Source: Afipia felis ATCC 53690 (lineage in GTDB: Bacteria; Pseudomonadota; Alphaproteobacteria; Rhizobiales; Xanthobacteraceae). From it: DNA of 64,000 bases. Positions 27,197-36,308 of the stretch are shown here, piece after piece (position 1 is the first letter of the stretch; the number at the start of each line of letters is the position of its first letter). Under the pieces are notes generated by a model. That model was not told the DNA's origin, made no database searches, and worked only from the letters and a program-made list of their open reading frames with translations. The position numbers were made by a program, and so were the translations under genes. The stretch lies in contig NZ_KB375270.1 in assembly GCF_000314735.2 (NCBI RefSeq), positions 992,001 through 1,056,000 on the forward strand, read 5' to 3'.

Positions 27197-29695
27197 TCAA
27201 TAAAGGCCGCCGGTGCCCGGACGCATGATCGCGCGATCCGCATCGGGCGACACGGTCAGCACCTGTCCGTTGCCGTCAGCCATACCGATGGCCGCGTAAT
27301 TGTCGGGCGGCGCGGTGCCCGGCTTGAACGCCTCGAGGATGGTACGGCCGCTATCGCCCGGCCCGGCCCGCATGCCGCTCTTGAGATCGACGCGGACGAG
27401 TTTGATGCCAGCAGGCACGCGGAACGGTACCGCCGGCTTGTCAGCCAATGCGACCTTGAGAAAGTCCTTGGCGATCGGCGCCGCGAGATGACCGCCGGTG
27501 CCCCCACGGCCCAGCGGTTTCGGCTTGTCGTAGCCGATATACAGGCCGACGACGACATCCGGCGAGAAGCCGACGAACCATGCATCCTTCTCTTCATTGG
27601 TGGTGCCAGTCTTGCCCGCGATCGGCTTGCCAACCTCGCGCACGACAGTCGCCGTGCCGCGCTGGACCACCCCCTCCATCATCGAGGTGATTTGGTAGGC
27701 CGTCATCGGATCGAGCACCTGCTCGCGCCGGTCGATCAGCGTTGGCTCCGGCTGGTTGTGCCAGCCTTCCGGCGCGTCACAGCCGCGGCATTCGCGCTGG
27801 TCATGCTTGTAAATCGTGTGGCCGAAGCGATCCTGAATGCGATCGATCAGCGTCGCCTTCACGCGCTTGCCGCCATTGGCGATCATCGAATACGCCGTGA
27901 CCATGCGCATCACGGTCGTCTCGCCCGCGCCGAGCGCATAGGACAGATAGTTCGGCAGTTCGTCATAGACGCCGAAGCGCTTGGCGTATTCGCCGATGAT
28001 CGGCATGCCGATATCCTGCGCGAGCCGCACCGTCATGTTGTTGACGGAGTGTTCGAGGCCGAAGCGCAGCGTCTGCGGTCCGTAATACTTGCCAGTCGAA
28101 TAGTTTTCCGGTCGCCATACGTTGCCCGAGCCCTGATCGATTTCGATCGGGGCATCGACCACGATGCTCGACGGCGTGTAGCCGTTGTCCAGCGCGGTTG
28201 AATAGACAATCGGCTTGAACGACGAACCCGGCTGCCGGTAGGCCTGCGTGGCGCGGTTGAACTGGCTCTGGTCGAACGAAAAGCCACCGGTCATCGCCAG
28301 CACGCGGCCGGTGTTCGGGTCCATCACGATCAAACCGCCCGAGACATCGGGAATCTGACGTAACCGATACTGGCCTTCGACGACCTTGCCGTCCTTGCCG
28401 AGCAGCGGATCGACATAGACGACATCGCCCGGCGACAGTACCTGCGTGACCTTGGTCGGCGCCTTGTAGCGGGTCGGCCCAGAGGCCGCCTTGGCCCAGC
28501 GCACGCCATCCATGGTGATGAGTCCGGTCTCACGGTCCTTGGAGATCGCACCGCCGAGAACCCGCCCCGGCTGGAAGCCAACGCGCGCTGACTGATCGTT
28601 AGCCTCGAGCACGACCGCCATGCGCCACGGCGAAATGTCGGACAATGATTTGACCTCAGCGAGTTTCACGCCCCAATCACCGGCGGACAGGTCGATCTTG
28701 GTTACCGGCCCGCGCCAGCCAACCGACTCGTCGTAATTGACGAGGCCCTTGACCATCGCCTGCCGCGCCAGCACCTGCAATTTGGGATCGAGCGTGGCGC
28801 GCACCGACAGGCCGCCTTCATAGAGCTTCTTCTCGCCGTAGCGCTCAAAAATGTCACGGCGCACTTCCTCGGCGAAGTATTCACCCGCGAAGATATGCGT
28901 CGCGTTGCTGCGGCTGGTGACGACGAGCGGCTCCTTGCGGGCAGCCTGCGCATCCGCCTGGCTGATCCAGCCATTTTCGGCGAGACGATCGATCACGTAG
29001 TTACGACGCTCGACCGCACGGGCATGATTGCGAACGGGATGAAGCTGCGCAGGCGCCTTCGGCAGCGCGGCAAGATAGGCCGCTTCCGCGACCGTCAGTT
29101 CGTTGACCGACTTGTCGAAGTAGACGAGCGAGGCCGCGGCAATGCCGTAAGCGCCGAGACCGAGATAGATTTCATTGAGATAGAGTTCGAGGATCTTTTC
29201 CTTGCTGTAGGTGCGCTCAATGCGCATCGCAAGCAGAGCTTCCTTGATCTTGCGGGTGAACGACACTTCGTTCGTCAGCAGAAAGTTCTTTGCAACCTGC
29301 TGGGTGATGGTCGACGCACCCTGCGGGCGTCGGTTCGAACCGTAGTTCTGCGCATACAACAGCGCGGCGCGCGCCATGCCGGTGAAGTCGATGCCGCCGT
29401 GCTCGTAGAAATTCTTGTCCTCAGCAGCGAGGAACGCGTTGATGACCCGCTTGGGGATCGCCTGGATCGGCAGATAAAGGCGGCGCTCCTTGGCGTATTC
29501 GGCGAGTAGCGAGCCATCGGCGGCGTGAACGCGCGTCATCACCGGCGGCTCGTAGTTCTTGAGCTGGGTATAATCCGGCAGATCCTTGGAATAATGCCAG
29601 AGCAGGCCGGCGACGGCGCTGACACCGACGAGGAACAGGATCGTTCCGGCGGCAAAAAGGAACCCCAGGAAGCGCACCAGCAACCGCATTCTCAA
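27197..29695 (-). CDS. mrcA: Penicillin-binding protein 1A (bifunctional)
   Basis: The 832-residue class A PBP polymerises and crosslinks peptidoglycan. It has one N-terminal membrane anchor (about residues 8-32), a glycosyltransferase domain with the catalytic EDKNFYEHGG and RRPQGASTITQQVAKN, and a transpeptidase domain with SSFK (serine nucleophile), SVN and KTGTTNEEKDAWFVGF. A Gly/Pro tail follows. It sits between amiC and prfB on the minus strand, a conserved Rhizobiales arrangement. The gap of 155 bases to amiC shows nothing else that I can name. Confidence 0.95.
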   Translation of the reverse strand: MRMRLLVRFLGFLFAAGTILFLVGVSAVAGLLWHYSKDLPDYTQLKNYEPPVMTRVHAADGSLLAEYAKERRLYLPIQAIPKRVINAFLAAEDKNFYEHGGIDFTGMARAALLYAQNYGSNRRPQGASTITQQVAKNFLLTNEVSFTRKIKEALLAMRIERTYSKEKILELYLNEIYLGLGAYGIAAASLVYFDKSVNELTVAEAAYLAALPKAPAQLHPVRNHARAVERRNYVIDRLAENGWISQADAQAARKEPLVVTSRSNATHIFAGEYFAEEVRRDIFERYGEKKLYEGGLSVRATLDPKLQVLARQAMVKGLVNYDESVGWRGPVTKIDLSAGDWGVKLAEVKSLSDISPWRMAVVLEANDQSARVGFQPGRVLGGAISKDRETGLITMDGVRWAKAASGPTRYKAPTKVTQVLSPGDVVYVDPLLGKDGKVVEGQYRLRQIPDVSGGLIVMDPNTGRVLAMTGGFSFDQSQFNRATQAYRQPGSSFKPIVYSTALDNGYTPSSIVVDAPIEIDQGSGNVWRPENYSTGKYYGPQTLRFGLEHSVNNMTVRLAQDIGMPIIGEYAKRFGVYDELPNYLSYALGAGETTVMRMVTAYSMIANGGKRVKATLIDRIQDRFGHTIYKHDQRECRGCDAPEGWHNQPEPTLIDRREQVLDPMTAYQITSMMEGVVQRGTATVVREVGKPIAGKTGTTNEEKDAWFVGFSPDVVVGLYIGYDKPKPLGRGGTGGHLAAPIAKDFLKVALADKPAVPFRVPAGIKLVRVDLKSGMRAGPGDSGRTILEAFKPGTAPPDNYAAIGMADGNGQVLTVSPDADRAIMRPGTGGLY

Positions 29696-29850
29696 TCCAT
29701 ATTCAGTTAAAACGCTTCTGGCCGGGGCGATTTAGCTCGGCGCGACCGGATCGCGACGGAACCGTAGCACTGAGACAGACGCCTGCGTGCAACCGATTCA
29801 GTTTTCCCAATCCTCTATAGAGCGGAGGCTGTGTCCAAACTAGGGCTCTG

Positions 29851-31167
29851 TCAGGGCTTGGTGCTGGTGGACGGCCCGGCACTCATCCGTGTGGCCGGAG
29901 CGCCACCACTGGGACTGAAAAACGCACTGATCGCAGCGGAGACGGAACTGGCGGTTTTCTCCCGCCAGTTATCGGAGACGAGGTTGTGAAGGTCGCCCTT
30001 GTTCGAGACGTAACCCAGTTCGACCAGTACCGAGGGCACGTCATGCGCCTTCAGAACCCGGAACCCGGCGGATTTGAGCGGATGCTTGTGCATACGCGCC
30101 ACCGTCTTCATCTCATGCATTAGGGTTTTGGCAAAACGGCTTGAAAACGCACGCGTTTCCCGCTGCGTGAGATCAATCAAGATGTCCGCCACCTCGGTCG
30201 GCTCTTCGGTCAGGTCGATACCGGCGATGGCGTCGGCCTTGTTCTCGGATTCCGCCAGCTTTTCCGCCTCGATGTCGGAGGCGCGGTCGGACAGCGTGTA
30301 GATGGTCGCGCCCTGCGCATCACCTTCCGCCCTTGGCAGCGCGTCGGCATGAATCGATACGAACAATGCCGCCGCGTGCTCGCGAGCGAACTTCACGCGC
30401 TCGCCGAGCGGAATGAAGGTGTCGTCATCGCGGGTCATCAACACGCGATATTTGCCTGACTTCTCGATCTGCTGGCGCAGCGACTTGGCAAAGGCGAGCA
30501 CGAGATCCTTCTCGTTCTCGCCGGTCGGAGCCATCGTGCCGTTGTCGATGCCACCATGGCCGGGATCGAGCACGATGACGGGCCGTGAATCCTCGTGCTT
30601 CGTATCCTGCGGTGGAATCTTCGCGTTCGGATCGGCGTCGGCGACAACCGTCGGACGCAGTCCCTGTGTCGTATCCTGCCGCGTCTCGCGTTTCACTGTT
30701 TCCGCGTCGGACGCCGCGAGTTCAACCACCAGCCTTGCCGGCTGGCCGTTGGCCGCCTCCATCGCATAGGCCTTGTCGATTTTCGCCGGACCAGTCAGAT
30801 CCATCACGATCCGCGAGGCGCCGGGCATCACCATGCCGTAGCGGAACGCCCGTACCAGTCCCCGGCCCGTCTTGCCACTGCCCTCCGGCAGCCGGAAGGC
30901 TATCTGGGGAATGTCGAGCACGACCCGATAAGGGTTCGCCAGCACGAAGGCGTGGACATCCACCTTACGGTCGAGATCGAGAATAAAACGGGATTGCCGT
31001 TCGTCGCCCGCGACGCGCGCATCGGATGCGACAGGCAGGCTCGCTGCAACTTCCGGGCGTGCGGGAACCGACTCGACCGCATGCGCAGCCGGGGTACCGG
31101 ACAACGCCGCCCACGCGAAACCCGCGGTGGCCGCCTGTAGAACCCGGATTTTCGTCCAGCTTTTCAA
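29851..31167 (-). CDS. amiC: N-acetylmuramoyl-L-alanine amidase (AmiC type)
   Basis: The 438-residue periplasmic amidase has a signal peptide (cleaved near AAHA, about residue 30), an AMIN domain (about 60-155) for septal targeting, and an Amidase_3 catalytic domain (about 195-415). The zinc-binding segments VLDPGHGG, the E of GENEKDL, and FVSIHADA with a distal E in VLVELGYVSN are intact. It splits daughter-cell peptidoglycan by cutting the stem peptide from MurNAc. It is divergent from rne and is followed by mrcA. Confidence 0.94.
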   Translation of the reverse strand: MKSWTKIRVLQAATAGFAWAALSGTPAAHAVESVPARPEVAASLPVASDARVAGDERQSRFILDLDRKVDVHAFVLANPYRVVLDIPQIAFRLPEGSGKTGRGLVRAFRYGMVMPGASRIVMDLTGPAKIDKAYAMEAANGQPARLVVELAASDAETVKRETRQDTTQGLRPTVVADADPNAKIPPQDTKHEDSRPVIVLDPGHGGIDNGTMAPTGENEKDLVLAFAKSLRQQIEKSGKYRVLMTRDDDTFIPLGERVKFAREHAAALFVSIHADALPRAEGDAQGATIYTLSDRASDIEAEKLAESENKADAIAGIDLTEEPTEVADILIDLTQRETRAFSSRFAKTLMHEMKTVARMHKHPLKSAGFRVLKAHDVPSVLVELGYVSNKGDLHNLVSDNWREKTASSVSAAISAFFSPSGGAPATRMSAGPSTSTKP

Positions 31168-31280
31168 GGAATCCCCCGCCTCCGGCGCCCCCTTTTATCC
31201 CAATAGGACTCCACGGTTAACCGCTCCTTACCCCGGAAATCCCGATTGCAGACTTGTGTTGCAGCCGCGTGACGCTTCCC

Positions 31281-31309
31281 TTGCCTTAAGGCGCCAATGC
31301 CCGTATGTT
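31281..31309 (+). promoter_or_regulatory. Candidate rne promoter
   Basis: TTGCCT and TATGTT are 17 bases apart. If used, the rne transcript would begin near 31316 and carry a leader of about 550 nucleotides. Consensus match only. Confidence 0.35.
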
Positions 31310-31447
31310 TTTCCTGCTGACGGTTTGAACTTCCGGTTGTATCGCGTTCAGCTCCCGGACCAGCGTTCGGTCTCGAAATGTCTTGAGGTCCAACGGATTG
31401 ACCGGCCCTTCCTCCCAGCCAGCGCAGCGCGCGGCCGGACATTGGAA

Positions 31448-31676
31448 AGCCGGTTGGAGGTTTCGGGAGGCCAGGAAGCCAGACGGCAACCGGCTCGCGC
31501 CCGCAAGGACGCGGACTGCCAATCCGGCGCTGACAACGCTGGCTGGCTTTTAATGCACCCAGCTTTTGCTGGTCCCGTTGGCGAGACAAGGCAGCACGTT
31601 GCTGCCACACGATTTAGACGGGCCGCTGCTTAGATGCGCCACACTGTTATGCCGATCTGGACTTCCCACGAAGTCC
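31448..31676 (+). promoter_or_regulatory. Structured 5' leader of rne
   Basis: The 698 bases between amiC and rne hold no convincing gene. Three perfect stems are seen: AGCCGGTTG/CAACCGGCT (31448-31456 with 31487-31495), GGCAGCA-CGT-TGCTGCC (31590-31606) and GGACTTC-CCAC-GAAGTCC (31659-31676). E. coli rne is known to be autoregulated through hairpins in a long leader, so a similar role is likely here; this is inference. Confidence 0.5.
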
Positions 31677-31865
31677 TCCCAGTTCCCTCGACAATCCGAC
31701 GCGACGAGTTTGCGCGACGGAAGACGCTTGGGCTGGGTTCGGCACGGGGCATCGCCTTGTGGTTTGGCCTTCCCCTCACCCCAGAATCAGGTGGACCGTT
31801 CCGCCGCCCGGCCGCGCATGCTGCGCCGGCCGCCGGGCCTGCCGTCCGCCGTCATGAGTTCCAAA

Positions 31866-34847
31866 ATGCCCAACAAAATGTTGATCGACGCCACCCACCC
31901 GGAGGAAACCCGGGTCGTCGTGGTCCGCGGCAACCGCGTCGAAGAGTTTGATTTCGAGTCCGCGCAACGCAAGCAGCTTCGCGGCAACATCTATCTCGCC
32001 AAGGTCACGCGCGTGGAGCCTTCGCTCCAGGCGGCGTTCATTGAGTATGGTGGCAATCGCCACGGCTTCCTTGCTTTCAGCGAAATCCATCCGGACTACT
32101 ATCAGATCCCGGTCGCCGACCGTCAGGCGCTGATCGAGGCCGACGAGCGCGCTCACCGCGAAGCCGAGGAAGAGAACGAGAACCGCGCAAGCCGCCGCCG
32201 GTCCCGCCATCGCAGTTCGCGCCGTCGCAACCATGGCGAGCGCGTGCAGAGCGCCGTCGTTGAGGACAGCGCCCCGGCCGCTGACGCATTGCCCGCCTTC
32301 CCGCACGATTCCACCGAACCGCAGCCTTTCGGCAGCTATGGCTATGACGACGAACCGACCGAAGAAGGCGTGACGCCCGCTTCCGTTGCTCCCTCTGTGG
32401 TGCCGAGCGAGGCCGCCCAGCCGCTGCCGACCATCGAAGGCAACGACTACGGCGACCAGGCCGACGAAAGCATCGACGATCCGTACTTCGATGCGCCTGC
32501 TACCTCGCACGCCGAGAGCGACGCCACCCATCACGACGACGCGCATTCTCACGATCACCACGATGATGACCACGCCTCTGACGATGAGGCTCATGACGAC
32601 GCGCATGCCGATCACGAGCATCACGATGCCGAACATGCCGACGGCGAGCATGCCGAGCCATCCGACGAGGACGATGACGATGACGACGAGGAGACCGAAG
32701 AAGAACAGGTCGAATCCGTCGGCGGCGATGACGCCCTGGAGGAAGTGCCAGAGCGCGCCTTCCGCCCGCGCCGCCAGTACAAGATTCAGGAAGTCATCAA
32801 GCGCCGCCAGGTGATGCTGGTGCAGGTGGTCAAGGAAGAACGCGGCAACAAGGGCGCCGCGCTCACGACCTATCTGTCGCTCGCCGGACGCTATGCCGTG
32901 TTGATGCCGAACACCGCGCGCGGCGGCGGCATCAGCCGCAAGATCACCTCGGCGCAGGACCGCAACCGCCTCAAGGATGTGGTGCAGGATCTCGACGTGC
33001 CGGAGGGCATGGGCATCATCCTGCGCACGGCCGGTGCCTCACGCACCAAGCCGGAAATCAAGCGCGACTTCGAGTACCTCATCCGCATGTGGGAAACGGT
33101 GCGCGACCTCACGCTGAAGTCGCAGGCCCCGACCCTCGTCTACGAGGAAGGCTCCCTCATCAAGCGTTCGCTGCGCGATCTCTACAACAAGGAGATCGAC
33201 GAGGTTCTGGTGTCCGGCGACGCCGGCTATCAGGAAGCGCGCGACTTCATGAAGATGCTGATGCCGTCCAACGTCCGCTCCGTGAAGCCCTATCGCGACA
33301 CGCAGCCGCTGTTCTCGCGGATGGGCGTGGAAAGCCAGCTCGATGCGATGTTCTCGCCGACCGTGACGCTGCGCTCCGGCGGCTACATCGTCATCAACCA
33401 GACCGAAGCGCTGGTCTCGATCGACGTCAACTCGGGCCGCTCGACGCGCGAGCATCACATCGAGGACACCGCGCTCAAGACCAATCTCGAGGCCGCTGAA
33501 GAAGTGGCACGGCAGTTGCGGCTGCGCGACCTCGCGGGCCTGATCGTCATCGATTTCATCGACATGGACGAGAAGCGCAACAATCGCGCGGTCGAACGCA
33601 AGCTGAGTGATTGCCTGCGGCAGGACCGCGCCCGCATTCAGGTCGGGCGCATCTCGCATTTCGGCCTGCTGGAGATGTCGCGCCAGCGCATCCGCGCCAG
33701 CGTGCTTGAGAGTTCGACCGAACCCTGCCCGACCTGCGGTGGCACCGGCCATGTCCGCTCCGTGTCGTCGGTCGCGCTGCAATTGCTGCGCAGCCTCGAA
33801 GAACAACTGATGAAGAGCGGCACCCACAACTACACGGTACGCACCCGCACCGATGTCGCGCTCTACGTTCTCAACCACAAGCGCGGCCACCTGCGCGACC
33901 TCGAAGAGGCTTTCCAGGTAACGCTCGCGGTGATCGCTGATCCGACAGTCAGCGGCCAGCAGTCGTTCGTGATCGAACGCGGCGAGCAGGTCCACACCAC
34001 CGAGGCAGCCAAGGCTCTCCTCGCCGCACGCGTCGCTGCACAGCCGGTCGAGGTGGAAGAGTTCGACGACGAGGACGAGTTCTTCGAAGAAGACATCGAG
34101 ACTGAAACCGAGAACGCCGAAGCTGCGGACGCCGAGTCGACCGAAGCGCGCGGCGAAGGTGATGAAGGACCGCGCCGCCGTCGTCGCCGCCGCCGTGGTC
34201 GCGGTCGTGGCGAAGGTCGCGATGCCGCTCAGGCCTCGCCTGCCAATGGCGAAGGTGCTGCCGGCGAAGAGGCTCAGATCGAATCCGGCGAGGAAGGCGA
34301 GGACGAAACCGACGCCGCTCCCGCTCGCGCCGATCAAGAGAACGGCGAGCGTCGTCCGCGTCGCCGTGGCCGTCGTGGCGGACGCCGCCGTCGCGGCAAT
34401 CAGGACAATGCCAATGGCGATGAGGCAGCCGCTTCCGGTAGCGATGCAGAGACAGCCTCGTCCTTCGAGGCTCATGAAGGATCGCACGATCTCAGCATGC
34501 CGTCGTTCGATGCGCCGCAGCCTGAGACGGCCGAAGTGGCAGAGCCGACAACTGAGGAAGTTGCAGAAGCTCTGCTGAGACCTGCTCCGCCCGTCGAACC
34601 CACTCCGTCCGCACCTGAGGAAGATAAGGCTCCGCGCCGTTCCACCGTCCGCGAGAAGGTAAGCTTCTTCTTCGGCGAACCGCCCGCAGCGGAGACCCCG
34701 CCAGCTCCGGCCGCCGTCGCAACCGACGAGCAAGCTTCATCGCCTGTGCCGGCCGAGGTGGCGCCGAGCGAGCCCACCCCACCCGCCGAGCCTGCACCCA
34801 CTGCTGCTCCGCGTCGTCTGGGTTGGTGGTCGCGCCGGTCGGAATAA
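31866..34847 (+). CDS. rne: Ribonuclease E
   Basis: RNase E is the main endonuclease of mRNA decay and rRNA processing. The 993-residue protein has an N-terminal S1 region (GNIYLAKVTRVEPSLQAAFIEYGGNRHGFLAFSEIH) interrupted by a very large insertion (about residues 90-310), then the catalytic DNase I-like part with the metal aspartates in SIDVNSG and VIDFIDM, and the zinc-link CPTCGGTGHV. The tail (about 720-993) alternates Arg-rich and Glu/Pro/Ala-rich segments, expected for RNA and degradosome partner binding. Within the insertion, residues about 214-281 are extremely rich in His, Asp and Glu. The start used is MPNKMLIDATHPEE; ATGs at 31854 and 31878 are alternatives. Confidence 0.93.
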   Translation: MPNKMLIDATHPEETRVVVVRGNRVEEFDFESAQRKQLRGNIYLAKVTRVEPSLQAAFIEYGGNRHGFLAFSEIHPDYYQIPVADRQALIEADERAHREAEEENENRASRRRSRHRSSRRRNHGERVQSAVVEDSAPAADALPAFPHDSTEPQPFGSYGYDDEPTEEGVTPASVAPSVVPSEAAQPLPTIEGNDYGDQADESIDDPYFDAPATSHAESDATHHDDAHSHDHHDDDHASDDEAHDDAHADHEHHDAEHADGEHAEPSDEDDDDDDEETEEEQVESVGGDDALEEVPERAFRPRRQYKIQEVIKRRQVMLVQVVKEERGNKGAALTTYLSLAGRYAVLMPNTARGGGISRKITSAQDRNRLKDVVQDLDVPEGMGIILRTAGASRTKPEIKRDFEYLIRMWETVRDLTLKSQAPTLVYEEGSLIKRSLRDLYNKEIDEVLVSGDAGYQEARDFMKMLMPSNVRSVKPYRDTQPLFSRMGVESQLDAMFSPTVTLRSGGYIVINQTEALVSIDVNSGRSTREHHIEDTALKTNLEAAEEVARQLRLRDLAGLIVIDFIDMDEKRNNRAVERKLSDCLRQDRARIQVGRISHFGLLEMSRQRIRASVLESSTEPCPTCGGTGHVRSVSSVALQLLRSLEEQLMKSGTHNYTVRTRTDVALYVLNHKRGHLRDLEEAFQVTLAVIADPTVSGQQSFVIERGEQVHTTEAAKALLAARVAAQPVEVEEFDDEDEFFEEDIETETENAEAADAESTEARGEGDEGPRRRRRRRRGRGRGEGRDAAQASPANGEGAAGEEAQIESGEEGEDETDAAPARADQENGERRPRRRGRRGGRRRRGNQDNANGDEAAASGSDAETASSFEAHEGSHDLSMPSFDAPQPETAEVAEPTTEEVAEALLRPAPPVEPTPSAPEEDKAPRRSTVREKVSFFFGEPPAAETPPAPAAVATDEQASSPVPAEVAPSEPTPPAEPAPTAAPRRLGWWSRRSE

Positions 34848-34873
34848 CCGCGCACCGCTTCAAGCAAAATAAG

Positions 34874-34910
34874 AACCCGGCCAAGGAATGCTGCCTTGAG
34901 CCGGGTTTTT
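34874..34910 (+). terminator. Rho-independent terminator of rne
   Basis: AACCCGGC pairs with GCCGGGTT (8 bp), with inner CAAGG/CCTTG pairing, followed by TTTTT. It lies 27 bases after the rne stop. Confidence 0.85.
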
Positions 34911-34961
34911 CTTGTGAGCCATCCATTACTCTCCCCAGCGGGAGAGGTGAAACGAGCTGCC

Positions 34962-36167
34962 CTAACGCTTCAACCACCGCGTGACCCGCGCGATCGCTTC
35001 TTCAGTCTCCTGCCGCGAACCTGCGTAGCAGAAGCGCAGGAACGATTTGCCGTGCACCGGATCGAAATCGATGCCAGGCGTCGCGGCGACATGCGCTTCC
35101 TCCAGCATGCGGCGAGCGAAATCGAGACTGTCGTTCGTGAAGCGCGAGACATCGGCATAAAGATAGAACGCGCCGTCCGCAGGCAGAAAATTATCAAGGC
35201 CAGCAGCCGGCAGCCCCTCGATCAGCAGGTGGCGATTATCCTGATAGCCGTGCTTGATTGCATCCATTTCGGCCGCACCGTCGAACGCGGCTTCGGCGGC
35301 GATCTGCGAGAGCGTCGGCACAGAGATCGCGAGATTCTGCTGCAACCGCTCGATCGGCCGCACCAATGGTTCGGGCACCACCATCCAGCCAACGCGCCAG
35401 CCCGTCATGCAGAAATATTTCGAGAACGAATTGATGACGAGCGCATCATTCGACAGCGCCGCCGCCGTGGTCGCGGGAAACGCGTAATCGAGGCCGTGAT
35501 AGATTTCATCCGAGATGAAACGAATGTTTTCACTGGCGGCGGCGGCCATCAACTCCGCCATCGCCTCGCGGCTCATCATTGTGCCGGTGGGATTCGCGGG
35601 GCTTGCGACCAGCACACCTTTCAGCGGCGTTTTGCGGTGTGCGGCGAGCAGCATCTCGCCACTGAGCGCGTGACGTGTGGCCGCCGTGGTCTCGATCGGC
35701 ACCGGCTCGCAGCCGAGCGCAGTCAGGATGTGGCGATATGGCGGATAGCCCGGCAGCGTCACAGCTACCCGATCGCCCGGCTCAAACAGCGTCAGGAACG
35801 CAAGAATGAACGCATTCGACGAACCGGTGGTGACCACAATCCGCTCGAGATCGACGTCATGACCATAGGCCTCGCGATAATGACGCGCGATACGTTGCCG
35901 CAGCGACGGCAGACCGAGCGCAGAGGTGTAGTCGAGCCGCCCGACGTCGATCGCGGCCTTTGCCGCCGCCCGTGCCGTCAAAGGCGCAGGCGAAGCAGGC
36001 TGGCCGACTTCCATGTGAATCACATGGCCACCCGCAGCTTCGATTCGGGCCGCCGCCGCCATCACATCCATCACCATAAAGGGTGGAACGTCACCGCGGC
36101 GCGAGGCCGTCAAAAGCTCCGTGGAGGAGCGAAGTCTCCCATCCCGCATGAAATCTGCTATGCCCAT
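34962..36167 (-). CDS. PLP-dependent aminotransferase, class I/II
   Basis: The 401-residue enzyme shows fold type I aminotransferase features: GQPASPAP near the N terminus, TTGSSNAFIL, ASPANPTGTMM (the NPTG loop), ISDEIYHGLDY and the PLP lysine in NSFSKYFCMTGWRVGW, with a C-terminal arginine in FLRFCYAGSR. The substrate is not evident. The start is uncertain: ATGs at 36167 and 36149 and an open frame back to 36254 are all possible, and no strong ribosome site decides between them. It converges on rne and is divergent from the M48 peptidase gene. Confidence 0.85.
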   Translation of the reverse strand: MGIADFMRDGRLRSSTELLTASRRGDVPPFMVMDVMAAAARIEAAGGHVIHMEVGQPASPAPLTARAAAKAAIDVGRLDYTSALGLPSLRQRIARHYREAYGHDVDLERIVVTTGSSNAFILAFLTLFEPGDRVAVTLPGYPPYRHILTALGCEPVPIETTAATRHALSGEMLLAAHRKTPLKGVLVASPANPTGTMMSREAMAELMAAAASENIRFISDEIYHGLDYAFPATTAAALSNDALVINSFSKYFCMTGWRVGWMVVPEPLVRPIERLQQNLAISVPTLSQIAAEAAFDGAAEMDAIKHGYQDNRHLLIEGLPAAGLDNFLPADGAFYLYADVSRFTNDSLDFARRMLEEAHVAATPGIDFDPVHGKSFLRFCYAGSRQETEEAIARVTRWLKR

Positions 36168-36308
36168 GATTGAAACTGGAACCGGTCGGCCGCGGTCGAT
36201 ACCATCGCCGTGCTCCCGCCGCATTCCATGCCTTGAACGATCTTTACCACGCACCGCCGCCGCACTCCATTGCCGGTGGCCGCACCAAACGGACTACCTG
36301 CCGCGCCT

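Noticed and set aside
31168..31865. Short frames on both strands in the rne leader
   Set aside because: None begins behind a ribosome site or resembles a family; stems and position point to a noncoding leader.
33039..34733. 564-codon open frame antisense to rne
   Set aside because: Covers the catalytic and tail part of RNase E in reverse; low-complexity shadow of Arg/Glu/Ala-rich coding.
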